The position numbers and the translations under genes were made by a program. Below the pieces are notes generated by a model. That model was not told where the DNA came from. It saw only the letters and a program-made list of their open reading frames with translations, and did no database searches. From positions 1 to 43,394 of the forward strand of contig CACJRJ010000011.1 in NCBI GenBank assembly GCA_902595725.1: a stretch of DNA of 43,394 nt. Direction: 5' to 3'. Of this stretch, positions 1 to 8,861 are shown one piece after another. The DNA comes from an uncultured Pelagibacteraceae bacterium (GTDB taxonomy: Bacteria; Pseudomonadota; Alphaproteobacteria; Pelagibacterales; Pelagibacteraceae). The stretch's first letter is position 1; each line of letters starts with the position of its first letter.

Positions 1-779
1 GATAGAGCTGCTTCGTACGCATGAGCAAAGCTATGACCTAGATTTAAAATTTTTCTTAAATCTTTTTCTTTTTCATCTTTTTCAACAATTTTTTTTTTTA
101 TTTTACAACTGTCCAATATTGCTTTTTCAATAAAAGGAGATTTTAATTTAATAATTTTATAGAAATTTTTTGTTAAGTAATTAAATGTTTTTTTATTATC
201 AATTATAGAATGCTTTAAAATTTCTCCATAACCACAGATTATTTCTCTCTTAGGAAGAGACTTTAAATTATATATATCGGATATAACTAAATCTGGCTGC
301 ATAAAAGAACCAATCAAATTTTTCCCATATTTATTATTTACACCAGTTTTACCTCCAATTGATGAATCTACCTGGGCTAAAAGTGTAGTAGGTATGTTTA
401 TAAATTTTATTCCTCTTTTATAAATACTTGCAGCAAAACCTGACACATCACCAGTTATACCGCCGCCAAGTGAAATAATACAATCATTTCTATTAAAGTT
501 AAATTTAAATAATTTATTTAATATAGAATTAATACTTTTTAAATTTTTATTTTTTTCACTTGCTTTAAAATAATGAATAATTTTTTTATTTGATTTAATT
601 TTCTGTTTTAAAATAAATAATTTTTTTTTTGGTACTTTTGTATCGTAAATTATTAAAACTTTTTCAAAATAAATTTTACTAAATTTTAATATGTTATTTA
701 TATCATTTATAATATTAGGACCAATTACTATTGGATATTTTTTTGATTTTGTTTTAACAAGTATTCTAGTTTTTTTCAT
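1..779 (-). CDS. aroB: 3-dehydroquinate synthase, 3' part cut by window edge
   Basis: AroB converts DAHP to 3-dehydroquinate, the second step of the shikimate pathway, using NAD+ and a metal ion in the cytosol. About 259 residues are visible from the ATG at 779; the family is about 360 residues, so roughly the last 100 lie outside the window. Visible signatures are the nucleotide-binding SLGGGITGDVSGF, then PTTLLAQVDSSIGGKTGVN, GYGEILKHS and, at the very edge, the metal-ligand motif LNLGHSFAHAYEA. The start overlaps the 3' end of aroK by 14 nt, so the two are translated as one unit, the usual aroK-aroB pairing. Confidence 0.95.
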   Translation of the reverse strand, partial: MKKTRILVKTKSKKYPIVIGPNIINDINNILKFSKIYFEKVLIIYDTKVPKKKLFILKQKIKSNKKIIHYFKASEKNKNLKSINSILNKLFKFNFNRNDCIISLGGGITGDVSGFAASIYKRGIKFINIPTTLLAQVDSSIGGKTGVNNKYGKNLIGSFMQPDLVISDIYNLKSLPKREIICGYGEILKHSIIDNKKTFNYLTKNFYKIIKLKSPFIEKAILDSCKIKKKIVEKDEKEKDLRKILNLGHSFAHAYEAAL

Positions 780-1281
780 ATATACTTTTAATTTGATTAA
801 CTATCATATTTTTAGTTAAACTTTCACAATTTATCTTAAAATTAGCTTCAGAATAAGTTTTTGATCTTTCAATTATTATTTTTTTTAAATCATTTTCACT
901 CACATCAAAGGCAAGAGGTCTTTTTTTACTTTTATATATTCTCTTAATTATTGTCTTGCTTTTCCAATTTAACCAAAATGATACATTATTAATTAATGTT
1001 TCTTTTCTTATATTTTTGTTCAGAAAACCACCACCACCTAAAGATATAATTTTTCTTTTACTTTTTAAGAATTTTAAAGTTATTTTTTCTTCTAAATTTC
1101 TAAAATAAGCCTCTCCTTTTTTTTCAAATATATTATGAATTTTCAAACTCGTCTCTTTTTCAATCGTTTTGTCAATATCTATAAATTTTAGATCAATAGT
1201 TTTAGATAATAGATAGCCTATAGTAGATTTTCCAGAGCCCATCATACCGATTAAAACTATATTTTTTTTATCTAAATCCAT
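766..1281 (-). CDS. aroK: Shikimate kinase
   Basis: Phosphorylates shikimate at the 3-hydroxyl with ATP (shikimate pathway, cytosol). The 171-residue length is typical. The Walker A loop GMMGSGKST lies at residues 12-20, the shikimate-binding DIDKTIE follows near 35-41, and the glycine triplet in SLGGGGFLN is near 80-88. The lid region has KKRPLAF. It is the first gene of a two-gene unit with aroB (14-nt overlap) and starts divergently from the small membrane gene at 1337 across a gap of only 55 nt, which must hold promoters for both directions. Confidence 0.95.
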   Translation of the reverse strand: MDLDKKNIVLIGMMGSGKSTIGYLLSKTIDLKFIDIDKTIEKETSLKIHNIFEKKGEAYFRNLEEKITLKFLKSKRKIISLGGGGFLNKNIRKETLINNVSFWLNWKSKTIIKRIYKSKKRPLAFDVSENDLKKIIIERSKTYSEANFKINCESLTKNMIVNQIKSIYEKN

Positions 1282-1336
1282 AATTCTTTATTGAAAAACC
1301 ACAAATATGTCTTATTTTGAAAATAGTTAACAGTAT

Positions 1337-1522
1337 ATGCAATTTGAAAAAAAAACAAGAATAGGAAGCCCTAAAGGAATTTTTGGAATATTAATTAAAA
1401 TAGTTTTAATAATACTGATTTTATTCACCGCTATCATTTTAATTGATAGAATTAATTTTCCATCACCTATTAAAAAAATTGAAAAAGTAATTCCTAATGA
1501 AAATTTTAAAATTGTTAAATAA
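1337..1522 (+). CDS. Small single-pass membrane protein of unknown function
   Basis: A 61-residue protein with a basic N-terminus (KKTRIGSPKG), one strongly hydrophobic segment at about residues 17-36 (isoleucine/leucine-rich) and a charged C-terminal tail. I recognise no family. It is the first gene after the divergent aroK promoter region and overlaps the next gene by 26 nt in another frame, which suggests translational coupling to the exported 584-residue protein. An antisense frame also exists here, but the sense ORF has the better gene-like start and a sensible topology. It is probably real; its function is unknown. Confidence 0.6.
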   Translation: MQFEKKTRIGSPKGIFGILIKIVLIILILFTAIILIDRINFPSPIKKIEKVIPNENFKIVK

Positions 1523-3251
1523 AACAAGTTTATCAATTTTTTTTGTCTTAATATTAATATTTTCAACCAATCTTAGATCTGAAGATGAACCTGTTGATAT
1601 ATGGGATTTAGAAACAAAGGTTGAAGAAAATAATTCTAGTGAAATTTTAGAAAATAATGATTCCAGTAAACCTAGCATTGAAGTAGATAATAATAATTTG
1701 AATAGCTCAATAGATACTATCGATAGTAACTTGCTATCTGGAAAAGTAAATATTGTAGGACTATATGATCCAGAAGAAAATGGATTGAATATTGATATGT
1801 GGTCTAATTCAAATGGAAATGAAATAAAGTTAATTTTAAATAAATTAAATAAAATGAATCTTTCAAAAGATTCAAAAAAAATCTTAGATATTGCTCTATT
1901 GACAAATTCTTATTTTCCAAAAGAAAATATCACTGAGGAAGAGTTTGTAGATTTTAAATTAAATTATTTAATAAGTAATAATAATAAGGAATTAATTAAA
2001 CTTTATCTAATAAAAAATGAAAGTAATATTTATAATTCAAAATTAATTAAATTTTATATAAATAGTTATCTTGAAAATGCAGATTTAGAAAATGCCTGTG
2101 AAATTTTTAATGAATTAAAATATTTTGATGACGATTATATAAATAAATTTAAAATTTATTGTTTAATTAATCAAAATAATAGAGAAGAGGCTCAACTTCT
2201 TTTTGATTTAAAAAAAGAAACAGGATTTAAAGATGATTTTTTTGAAGATAAGTTTAATTATTTAATGAATTATATTGAAAACGCTGACAGTAAAATTTCT
2301 GATGTAAATATTTTAAACTTTTTTTTGTCCCACAGGACTAATCCAGATTTTATATATAAACCAAATAAAAATACTCCAAAATTTATATGGAAGTATTTGT
2401 CATCGTCAAATTTACTAATAGATATAGATACAATTGATTTAGAAGATAGTGAAAATATTTATTTAATTGAGCAAGCAACTCATGAAAAAAATTATGAAGA
2501 AGAAGAATTATTTGAATTATATAAGAGATTTCAATTCAATATTAATCAATTATTAAACGTAAAAGAATCATACAAGCTTTTAGAAAATTATGAAGGAAGG
2601 GCATTATTGTATCAAAGACTAATATTAACAAAGGATGCTAATGAGCTTTTAGATTTATCTTACAAGCTAAAACAGTCTTTTAATAAAGACAATATAGGAA
2701 ATGCCTTTAACAATAAATTAAAAGAAATTTTATCTTGGATTAATGAAGATGATGTACCATCTAACTATTCATCATTTTATTTTGAAAATATTTCAGCTCA
2801 AAAATCAGAAGAAAAAAAAACAAAAATTAATAATAAAATAATCCACCAATCAAAACTTTTAAAATATTTTGAAGAAGAAAATAATATTAATAAAACTCAA
2901 GAAGATCTAGATAAACTTTTAAAGTTAATAAAAAAAAATAAAGATTATTTTGTATCTACTAAAGATTTAATATTATTAGAATCATTAATTTCCGATGGCA
3001 TTGAAATTAAAAAAAAATATAAAAATATGTTTAAATTCGATCAATCAATTATACCAACAGATCTTCAAATGCTGATAAATAGCAATGAAACGGGAATGAT
3101 TTTACTTAGATTAGTAGAGATCATAGGGGAAGATAATTTAGAAGATTTAGATGCAGATACATTATATTTTATGGCAAGCATATTGAATGAATTAGATTTA
3201 GATTCAATTAGAAATAATTTACTTTTAGAAGTTCTTCCTTTAAAAATATAA
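1497..3251 (+). CDS. Exported helical-repeat-like protein of unknown function
   Basis: A 584-residue protein starting with a clear Sec-type signal peptide: a KILKLLNK basic region, a hydrophobic core at about residues 12-23, and a probable cut near LRS-EDE. The mature part is acidic, rich in N, D, E, L and I, and looks mostly alpha-helical. Repeated helix pairs, such as those with LENADLENACEIFNELK and NREEAQLLFDLKK at about residues 190-240, resemble TPR/Sel1-like hairpins, but I cannot confirm a domain. It probably acts in the periplasm. It lies between the aroK side and def, a place where I know no standard named gene. No catalytic motif is visible. The ATG at 1497 is chosen because it gives the complete signal peptide. 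Confidence 0.75.
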   Translation: MKILKLLNKTSLSIFFVLILIFSTNLRSEDEPVDIWDLETKVEENNSSEILENNDSSKPSIEVDNNNLNSSIDTIDSNLLSGKVNIVGLYDPEENGLNIDMWSNSNGNEIKLILNKLNKMNLSKDSKKILDIALLTNSYFPKENITEEEFVDFKLNYLISNNNKELIKLYLIKNESNIYNSKLIKFYINSYLENADLENACEIFNELKYFDDDYINKFKIYCLINQNNREEAQLLFDLKKETGFKDDFFEDKFNYLMNYIENADSKISDVNILNFFLSHRTNPDFIYKPNKNTPKFIWKYLSSSNLLIDIDTIDLEDSENIYLIEQATHEKNYEEEELFELYKRFQFNINQLLNVKESYKLLENYEGRALLYQRLILTKDANELLDLSYKLKQSFNKDNIGNAFNNKLKEILSWINEDDVPSNYSSFYFENISAQKSEEKKTKINNKIIHQSKLLKYFEEENNINKTQEDLDKLLKLIKKNKDYFVSTKDLILLESLISDGIEIKKKYKNMFKFDQSIIPTDLQMLINSNETGMILLRLVEIIGEDNLEDLDADTLYFMASILNELDLDSIRNNLLLEVLPLKI

Positions 3252-3272
3252 AAATTATATTAAAATTAATTC

Positions 3273-3797
3273 ATGACAATAAAAGCAATTTTGACAGAAC
3301 CAAACAAAATTTTGAGACAAGTTTCAAAACTAGTTGAAAAAGTTGGAAAGGAAGAGCAGAAATTAATGGATGATATGATTGAAACAATGTACAAGGCAAA
3401 CGGAATAGGCTTAGCTGCAATTCAAATAGGTGTTCCAAAAAGAATTATTGTGATGGATATTTCAAAAAATGAAGAAAAAAAAAATCCTATGTATTTTGTA
3501 AATCCAATAATAAAAAATAAAAACTCTGATCTTTCAAGATACGAAGAAGGATGTTTATCAGTTCCTGATCAATTTGCAGAAGTTGATAGACCAAGTTCAT
3601 GTGAGGTTGAATATTTAGATTATAATGGAGAAAAAAAAATTTTAAAAACTTCAGGTTTGCTTGCAACATGTATACAACATGAAATGGATCATTTAGAGGG
3701 AATATTATTCATTGATTATCTGTCAAAATTAAAAAAATCTATGATTATAAAAAAACTATCTAAGCAAAAAAATAAAGTAGACAGAATCATTGTTTAA
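3273..3797 (+). CDS. def: Peptide deformylase
   Basis: Removes the formyl group from the N-terminal methionine of new proteins; a metal enzyme acting at the ribosome exit. All three family motifs are present: GIGLAAIQIG (motif I, about residues 45-54), EEGCLSVP with the metal-ligand Cys (motif II, about 90-97) and QHEMDHLEG with the two His ligands and catalytic Glu (motif III, about 134-142). At 174 residues it has the usual length. It lies just upstream of fmt (3 nt between stop and start), so the formylation and deformylation enzymes are made from one transcript. Confidence 0.97.
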   Translation: MTIKAILTEPNKILRQVSKLVEKVGKEEQKLMDDMIETMYKANGIGLAAIQIGVPKRIIVMDISKNEEKKNPMYFVNPIIKNKNSDLSRYEEGCLSVPDQFAEVDRPSSCEVEYLDYNGEKKILKTSGLLATCIQHEMDHLEGILFIDYLSKLKKSMIIKKLSKQKNKVDRIIV

Positions 3798-3800
3798 TTT

Positions 3801-4724
3801 ATGAGTAAAAAGATAGTTTTTATGGGAACATCAAATTTTGCTATTCCTATTTTAAAATCACTTTATCAAAACGGATATCCAATCCCTGTTGTTTACACAC
3901 AACCTCCAAAAAAATCTAACAGAGGTCAAAAATTAAATAAGTCACCAATAAATTTATTCTCTGAAAATATAACTTTAGACATAAGAACTCCTCAATCTTT
4001 AAAAAATAATAAAGAAGAAGAGTTATATCTGAGTGAATTAAAACCAGATATAATATTAGTAGTTTCATATGGACAGATTATTCCTAAAAATCTTTTAAAT
4101 ATTCCTAAATATGGATTTTTAAATGTTCATGCTTCTCTACTGCCAAAATGGAGAGGTGCGGCTCCTATACAAAGATCAATAATGAATCGAGATGAAGAAT
4201 CTGGAATTAGCATAATGAAAATAAATGAAAATTTAGATGAAGGACCGATTTGTAATCAATATTCGTTAAAAATTTCAGAAAAAATGAATTCAGAAGAATT
4301 ATCTGAAAAATTATCACTAATCGCTTCAGAAAAAATTTTAGATATTTTAGATAACATTTTTGATGGCAATGTGGAATTTAAAGATCAAGACCATTCAAAA
4401 GCAACTTATGCAAAAAAAATTCAAAAACTAGAAGGGAAAATTGATTGGAGTGAAAATGCAGACAATATAATTGGAAAAATAAATGGACTTTACCCATATC
4501 CAGGTGCTTTTTTTTTATTTAATGGCGAGAGATTTAAAATATTAAAAGCAGAGAAATCTAGTACAGCAGGAAAACCTGGAGATATAGCAAGTGAAAATTT
4601 TGAAGTGTGCTGTGGAGAAGGATCAATAAAAGTATTAAGTATTCAGAGAGAGGGTAAAAGAGTTCAACAAATAAATGAATTTTTACTTGGTACTCAAATA
4701 AAAAAAGGCTTCAATATTGCTTAA
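3801..4724 (+). CDS. fmt: Methionyl-tRNA formyltransferase
   Basis: Transfers a formyl group from 10-formyl-tetrahydrofolate to initiator Met-tRNA. At 307 residues it is of normal length. The N-terminal formyltransferase fold begins with KIVFMGTSNFA; the folate-binding and catalytic stretch contains NVHASLLPKWRGAAPIQ (about residues 107-123), including the catalytic N and H. The C-terminal tRNA-binding domain starts near residue 205. It lies in the def-fmt-truA unit; its stop overlaps the truA start by 1 nt (TAATG). Confidence 0.97.
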   Translation: MSKKIVFMGTSNFAIPILKSLYQNGYPIPVVYTQPPKKSNRGQKLNKSPINLFSENITLDIRTPQSLKNNKEEELYLSELKPDIILVVSYGQIIPKNLLNIPKYGFLNVHASLLPKWRGAAPIQRSIMNRDEESGISIMKINENLDEGPICNQYSLKISEKMNSEELSEKLSLIASEKILDILDNIFDGNVEFKDQDHSKATYAKKIQKLEGKIDWSENADNIIGKINGLYPYPGAFFLFNGERFKILKAEKSSTAGKPGDIASENFEVCCGEGSIKVLSIQREGKRVQQINEFLLGTQIKKGFNIA

Positions 4725-5464
4725 TGTATAGATATCAAATTTTGATTGAATATGTTGGAACCCCTTTCGTAGGCTGGCAAATACAAAAAAAAGGAAAATC
4801 TGTTCAAAAAATAATTCAATCAACCCTATCAAAATTATTAAAGCAAAAAATTATTTTATATTCTGCAGGGCGCACTGATCGAGAAGTTCATGCAAGCGAA
4901 CAATCAGCTCATTTTGATGTTGAAAATAAAATTCAAAATATAGATAAAATGGTTAAATCTCTAAATTTTTTTTTAAATAGAAAAAAAATTTCTATAATTA
5001 ATATTATTAAAAGAAATAAACATTTTCATGCAAGATATTCTGCAAAAGAAAGAGTATATAAATATTTTATTATTAATCGTTTAGCTACTCCTGTTATAGA
5101 AAATGAAAGAGCATGGCACATAAGAAAGAAACTAGATATTAAATTACTAAAAGAAGGGGCTAAAAAATTAGTAGGGACACACGACTTTAGTACAATGAGA
5201 GCAACAAATTGTTACGCTAAAAGCCCTATAAAAAAAATTAATAAAATAACTGTAAAAAATGTAAATAGTAAAATTGAAATTGAATTTAGGTCAAAATCTT
5301 TTTTAAGAAACCAAGTTAGATCAATGGTTGGTTGTTTAAAATATTTAGCAGAAAAGAAATGGAATATTAAAAAATTTAAAAATGCTTTTAAATCAAAAAA
5401 AAGGAAAAATTGTGCACCACCTGCACCAGCTCATGGACTATATTTGACTAAAGTTATTTATTAG
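4724..5464 (+). CDS. truA: tRNA pseudouridine(38-40) synthase
   Basis: Converts uridines 38-40 in the anticodon stem of many tRNAs to pseudouridine. At 246 residues it has family length. The opening YQILIEYVGTPFVGWQ is typical. The catalytic Asp lies in AGRTDREVHASEQ (about residues 46-58): the family consensus there is GRTDAGVHA, so Ala-Gly is replaced by Arg-Glu right after the catalytic Asp. Other signatures are intact: HARYSAKERVYKYFI, GTHDFSTMRA and SFLRNQVRSMVG. The 3' end overlaps the convergent SET gene by 11 nt, leaving no room for a separate terminator. Confidence 0.95.
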   Translation: MYRYQILIEYVGTPFVGWQIQKKGKSVQKIIQSTLSKLLKQKIILYSAGRTDREVHASEQSAHFDVENKIQNIDKMVKSLNFFLNRKKISIINIIKRNKHFHARYSAKERVYKYFIINRLATPVIENERAWHIRKKLDIKLLKEGAKKLVGTHDFSTMRATNCYAKSPIKKINKITVKNVNSKIEIEFRSKSFLRNQVRSMVGCLKYLAEKKWNIKKFKNAFKSKKRKNCAPPAPAHGLYLTKVIY

Positions 5465-5930
5465 TTCTATTTGATATTTTAAATCTTTTATTAATTCTCC
5501 AGCGACTTTCAGTTCTAACTATATAGCCACAACAATTAATAGATTTACACTCACAAGGAAACTGCCTGTAATCAGAGTCATAACCAAAGCCATAGTCACA
5601 AGTTATTTCCTCGCCTTTTTTAATTTCTCTATTTGAAACAACCCAAATTTTTAAACCTGTTCCTTCGTAATCTGCATTGTTTGTGCAAGAATGATTGATT
5701 AAGCGCGCCGTATTCCAAGGGACTAGTCCATCCAAGTCATATCTTTTATTTAAATTAAACAAATAAATTGGTTTTGCATTATCAAATTTATCGGAATCTT
5801 CAGTTTGTTTTTTTGTAATAATTTTTCCTACATATTCTATAATTTTAGTTCCTGCCTTAATATTCTTAGTAGCGTAAAGACCTCTTCCATTTCTATCAAT
5901 ATTTGATTTTTTAATTTTATAGAGTTTCAT
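5454..5930 (-). CDS. SET-domain protein-lysine methyltransferase
   Basis: A 158-residue stand-alone SET domain, predicted to move a methyl group from SAM to a protein lysine. The hallmarks are in order: NGRGLYATKNIKAG at about 13-26, the knot motif ARLINHSC at about 75-82, EEITCDYGFGY at about 107-117 and a post-SET zinc motif CECKSINCCG (CxCx4C) at about 126-135. There is no signal peptide. The next gene upstream on the same strand is a histone-deacetylase-fold enzyme 31 nt away, so two lysine-modification enzymes are likely co-expressed. The substrate is unknown; bacterial SET proteins have been linked to methylation of ribosomal or nucleoid proteins. Confidence 0.88.
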   Translation of the reverse strand: MKLYKIKKSNIDRNGRGLYATKNIKAGTKIIEYVGKIITKKQTEDSDKFDNAKPIYLFNLNKRYDLDGLVPWNTARLINHSCTNNADYEGTGLKIWVVSNREIKKGEEITCDYGFGYDSDYRQFPCECKSINCCGYIVRTESRWRINKRFKISNRTNK

Positions 5931-5961
5931 GTGAATTTATTTAACGAAAGAATTTTTATTT

Positions 5962-6885
5962 TCAATTAAATTCTATTAGTGCGTTAACATGCTCATTCGC
6001 ACTTTCAGCCAAGGCATTAAGATCATAGCCACCTTCTAAAATAGAAACAACTTTTCCATTACAAAACTCCTTTGTTGTTTCCAAGGCTCTTCTGGTTATC
6101 TCATAATAGTCCTTAGACTCTAAATTTAGCTGACATAATGGATCAAGACGATGAGCATCATAGCCCGCTGACATTAATATAAACTCAGGTCTAAATTCTT
6201 TTAATCTTTTAAGCATATGCTCATAAGCATCAAAATATTGCCTAGAGTTAGTGCCTGCTGCCAGTGGGATATTTAAAGCATTGTTATACTCACCTTTTTC
6301 ATCCTCTGTTCCACCTCCTGGATAGTATGGATATTGATGCAAGCTTGAAAAAAAAACATTCTTGTTAGACTTAAGAATATCATAAGTTCCATTTCCAAAG
6401 TGACAGTCCCAGTCCAAAACTGCAATTCTCTTATATTTATATTTAGAAATTAGATAATTTGCAGCAACACCAATATTATTTATTACACAAAAACCCATTG
6501 CTTTACTTTTTTCAGCGTGGTGTCCCGGAGGTCTTGTAACACAATGAGCAGCTCCAAATTCTTTATTTTCAACTCCATCAATTGCAGCGATTATCGAACC
6601 AACTGCGTCGAAAGTAGCATCTTTGCTACCAGGTGAAATAATTGTATCACCATCTAAAAATACTAAACCTTTTTCGGGAAAAGCATTTTCAACTGTATCT
6701 ACATAACTAGAAGAATGTGCTTGTTTAATAATGTCTTTGTCAAAGCTAACTGGATTTTTCCAAATTAACTTTTTATTTTTTTTTAATTTTTCAAGTATTG
6801 AAGTGACTCTTGATATACTTTCAGGATGTCCAGAACCAGTATTGTGATTTAAAGAAGATTTAGATGTAATTATTGCTGTTTTCAT
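5962..6885 (-). CDS. Histone deacetylase/AcuC-family amidohydrolase
   Basis: A zinc hydrolase of the arginase/deacetylase fold that removes acetyl groups from lysine or small amines. Over 307 residues the main active-site motifs are present: RPPGHHAEKSKAMGFCV with the HH pair (about residues 118-134), the zinc ligands in LDWDCHFGNGT (about 155-165; the second His of the usual HH is Phe), MSAGYDAHRLDP with the third metal-ligand Asp (about 238-249) and LEGGYDL with the transition-state Tyr near 283-289. Its start and the dapE stop meet at 6885. Whether it acts on proteins, polyamines or acetoin-related substrates cannot be told from sequence. Confidence 0.9.
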   Translation of the reverse strand: MKTAIITSKSSLNHNTGSGHPESISRVTSILEKLKKNKKLIWKNPVSFDKDIIKQAHSSSYVDTVENAFPEKGLVFLDGDTIISPGSKDATFDAVGSIIAAIDGVENKEFGAAHCVTRPPGHHAEKSKAMGFCVINNIGVAANYLISKYKYKRIAVLDWDCHFGNGTYDILKSNKNVFFSSLHQYPYYPGGGTEDEKGEYNNALNIPLAAGTNSRQYFDAYEHMLKRLKEFRPEFILMSAGYDAHRLDPLCQLNLESKDYYEITRRALETTKEFCNGKVVSILEGGYDLNALAESANEHVNALIEFN

Positions 6886-8024
6886 TAAAAATAATTTTCT
6901 AAAATATTATAATATATTCTAGTCAATTTTTTCAAATCTGAAATTGGTGATCTCTCATCTACCATGTGAATGGTGGTGTTTCTTAATCCTAACTCTAATC
7001 TTGGGATTGAACCTAAAAATCTACTATCACTTGTACCACCTCTACAATTCAATTTTGCAGAATTACCTGTAACTTTTTTAACAATTTTTTTAACCATATA
7101 AATTTCTTTATTTGGTTTAGTATAAAAAGCTTCACCACTCACTCTATATTTTATTTTAGTTTTACATTTTTCTTTTTTTGCAACCGCATTTATTATTTTA
7201 CTTAGTTTTTTCTTTAGAGAAGCTGATTTATGTTTAGAGTTAAATCTAACATTAAATTTTGCACTGGCTGATTGAGGCACTACATTTTCAGATAAATTAT
7301 CTACGTTCATTTTTGTAAATTCTAAGTTAGATGGAGGCATAAATTTTGTACCATTATCTAACGATGAACTTTTTAATTTTGCTATTATTTTAGCTAAAGC
7401 TGTACAAGGGTTTATATAAGTTCCAGCAAACGCTGAGTGACCACTTTTCCCATATACAGTTACAATTCCATTCATAGATCCACGTCTTCCGATTCTTATT
7501 TCATCTCCAACTGATTTATTTGAAGAAGGCTCTCCCACTATAGAAAAATCTATTTTATCTCCTTTTTTTCTAAGGTATTTCATAACTGCTGGACAACCAT
7601 AACCTGTTGTTTCTTCGTCCGCTGTAATAATAATTGAAATAGATCCTTTAAATTTTTTATTGTTAATAAATTTGCTAATTGCACTTATAAAGCAAGCTAT
7701 TCCACCTTTCATATCTTGGGATCCTCTGCCATTTAGGTATCCGTTTTTTATAACTGCTTTAAATGGTGAAATTTTCCAGTTATTTAAATTAGCAACCGTA
7801 TCAGTATGGCCGAGAAAATTTATGTGAGGTTTTGAATTACCGGATCTTGCATACAAATTTAACGCTGGTTTTGGCCCAGTTCCTTTTGATTTAATAATTA
7901 TACATTTAAAACCAATAGCAGTAAGTTTTCTTGATAAGAATTTCATTATACCCTTATCTTCAGTTTTAATTGTTGGAAATCTTATTAGCTCTTGAGCTAA
8001 TTTTATCTCATTAAAAATTTTCAT
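6885..8024 (-). CDS. dapE: Succinyl-diaminopimelate desuccinylase
   Basis: Hydrolyses N-succinyl-LL-diaminopimelate to succinate and LL-diaminopimelate in lysine and peptidoglycan synthesis. The 379 residues carry the M20 peptidase motifs: the metal-ligand region FLGHTDTVA (about 70-78), NGRGSQDMKGGIA with a bridging Asp (about 95-107), TADEETTGYG with the catalytic Glu pair (about 133-142), and SIVGEPSSNKSVGD. The C-terminal RGGTSDSRF gives the last metal-binding region. It sits directly downstream of dapD with 2 nt between them, matching consecutive pathway steps. Confidence 0.95.
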   Translation of the reverse strand: MKIFNEIKLAQELIRFPTIKTEDKGIMKFLSRKLTAIGFKCIIIKSKGTGPKPALNLYARSGNSKPHINFLGHTDTVANLNNWKISPFKAVIKNGYLNGRGSQDMKGGIACFISAISKFINNKKFKGSISIIITADEETTGYGCPAVMKYLRKKGDKIDFSIVGEPSSNKSVGDEIRIGRRGSMNGIVTVYGKSGHSAFAGTYINPCTALAKIIAKLKSSSLDNGTKFMPPSNLEFTKMNVDNLSENVVPQSASAKFNVRFNSKHKSASLKKKLSKIINAVAKKEKCKTKIKYRVSGEAFYTKPNKEIYMVKKIVKKVTGNSAKLNCRGGTSDSRFLGSIPRLELGLRNTTIHMVDERSPISDLKKLTRIYYNILENYF

Positions 8025-8026
8025 TA

Positions 8027-8857
8027 TTAATCTCTTAATAGGTCATTAATAGATGTTTTAGACCTTGTTTTTTCATCAACTTGTTTAATAATAACTGCAC
8101 AATATAGAGAAGGTGCCGAAGTATTATTTTTGTCAGGCAAAGACCCAGGTACTATAACTGAATATGGAGGTATTTTCCCATAAGTAATCTCCCCTGTTTT
8201 TCTATTTACAATTTTTGTTGATTGGCCGATATACATTCCCATACTTATTACAGATCCTTCTCCTACAATTACTCCTTCTACAACTTCTGACATTGCTCCT
8301 AAAAAAACATTATCTTCAATAATTGTAGGTAATGCTTGTGCTGGCTCTAATACTCCCCCAACTCCACTTGCAGCAGATATATGACAATTTTTTCCAATTT
8401 GACTACAGCTACCTGCTCTAGCAAAAGTGTCAATCATTGTACCCTCATCAATGTACGCACCTATATTAACATAACACGGCATTAGGACTGCATTTTTGCC
8501 AACAAAAGATCCTTTTCTCACAGGTGAGTTTGGAACCATCCTAAAACCTGCTTTTTCATGATCTTCTTTTGTCCATCCCGCTGTTTTGCCTTTAAGTAAG
8601 TGAGCTTTGTCATACCAACTACTATAAGGGCCATTTAAATTTTCCATTGGATAAATTCTAAAACTTAACATGATTGCTTTTTTTAAATGTTGATGGGTTA
8701 CCCATTCTCCATTGATTTTTTCTGCAACTCTAACTTTTCCACTGTCTAAATCTGCAATGATTTGATTAATAGTATCTTTAATCTTTTTATCAGAATTAGG
8801 GTTTATTTGATCTTTATTTTCCCAAGCATCATTTATAATTTTTTTTATATCACTCAT
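8027..8857 (-). CDS. dapD: 2,3,4,5-tetrahydropyridine-2,6-dicarboxylate N-succinyltransferase
   Basis: Succinylates tetrahydrodipicolinate with succinyl-CoA, two steps before DapE. At 276 residues it matches the family. A helical N-terminal domain is followed by a left-handed beta-helix of hexapeptide repeats from about residue 110 ([23 protein letters not shown] and further turns), with the family signature [14 protein letters not shown] at about 162-175. It is expressed with dapE and lies 4 nt from the HAD gene, in an argB-HAD-dapD-dapE run common in Alphaproteobacteria. Confidence 0.97.
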   Translation of the reverse strand: MSDIKKIINDAWENKDQINPNSDKKIKDTINQIIADLDSGKVRVAEKINGEWVTHQHLKKAIMLSFRIYPMENLNGPYSSWYDKAHLLKGKTAGWTKEDHEKAGFRMVPNSPVRKGSFVGKNAVLMPCYVNIGAYIDEGTMIDTFARAGSCSQIGKNCHISAASGVGGVLEPAQALPTIIEDNVFLGAMSEVVEGVIVGEGSVISMGMYIGQSTKIVNRKTGEITYGKIPPYSVIVPGSLPDKNNTSAPSLYCAVIIKQVDEKTRSKTSINDLLRD

Positions 8858-8861
8858 AATA

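Noticed and set aside
1327-1678. Antisense frames over the small membrane gene and the start of the exported protein
   Set aside because: The sense strand gives a transmembrane protein and a clean signal peptide; the antisense frames would require overlap with two sense genes.
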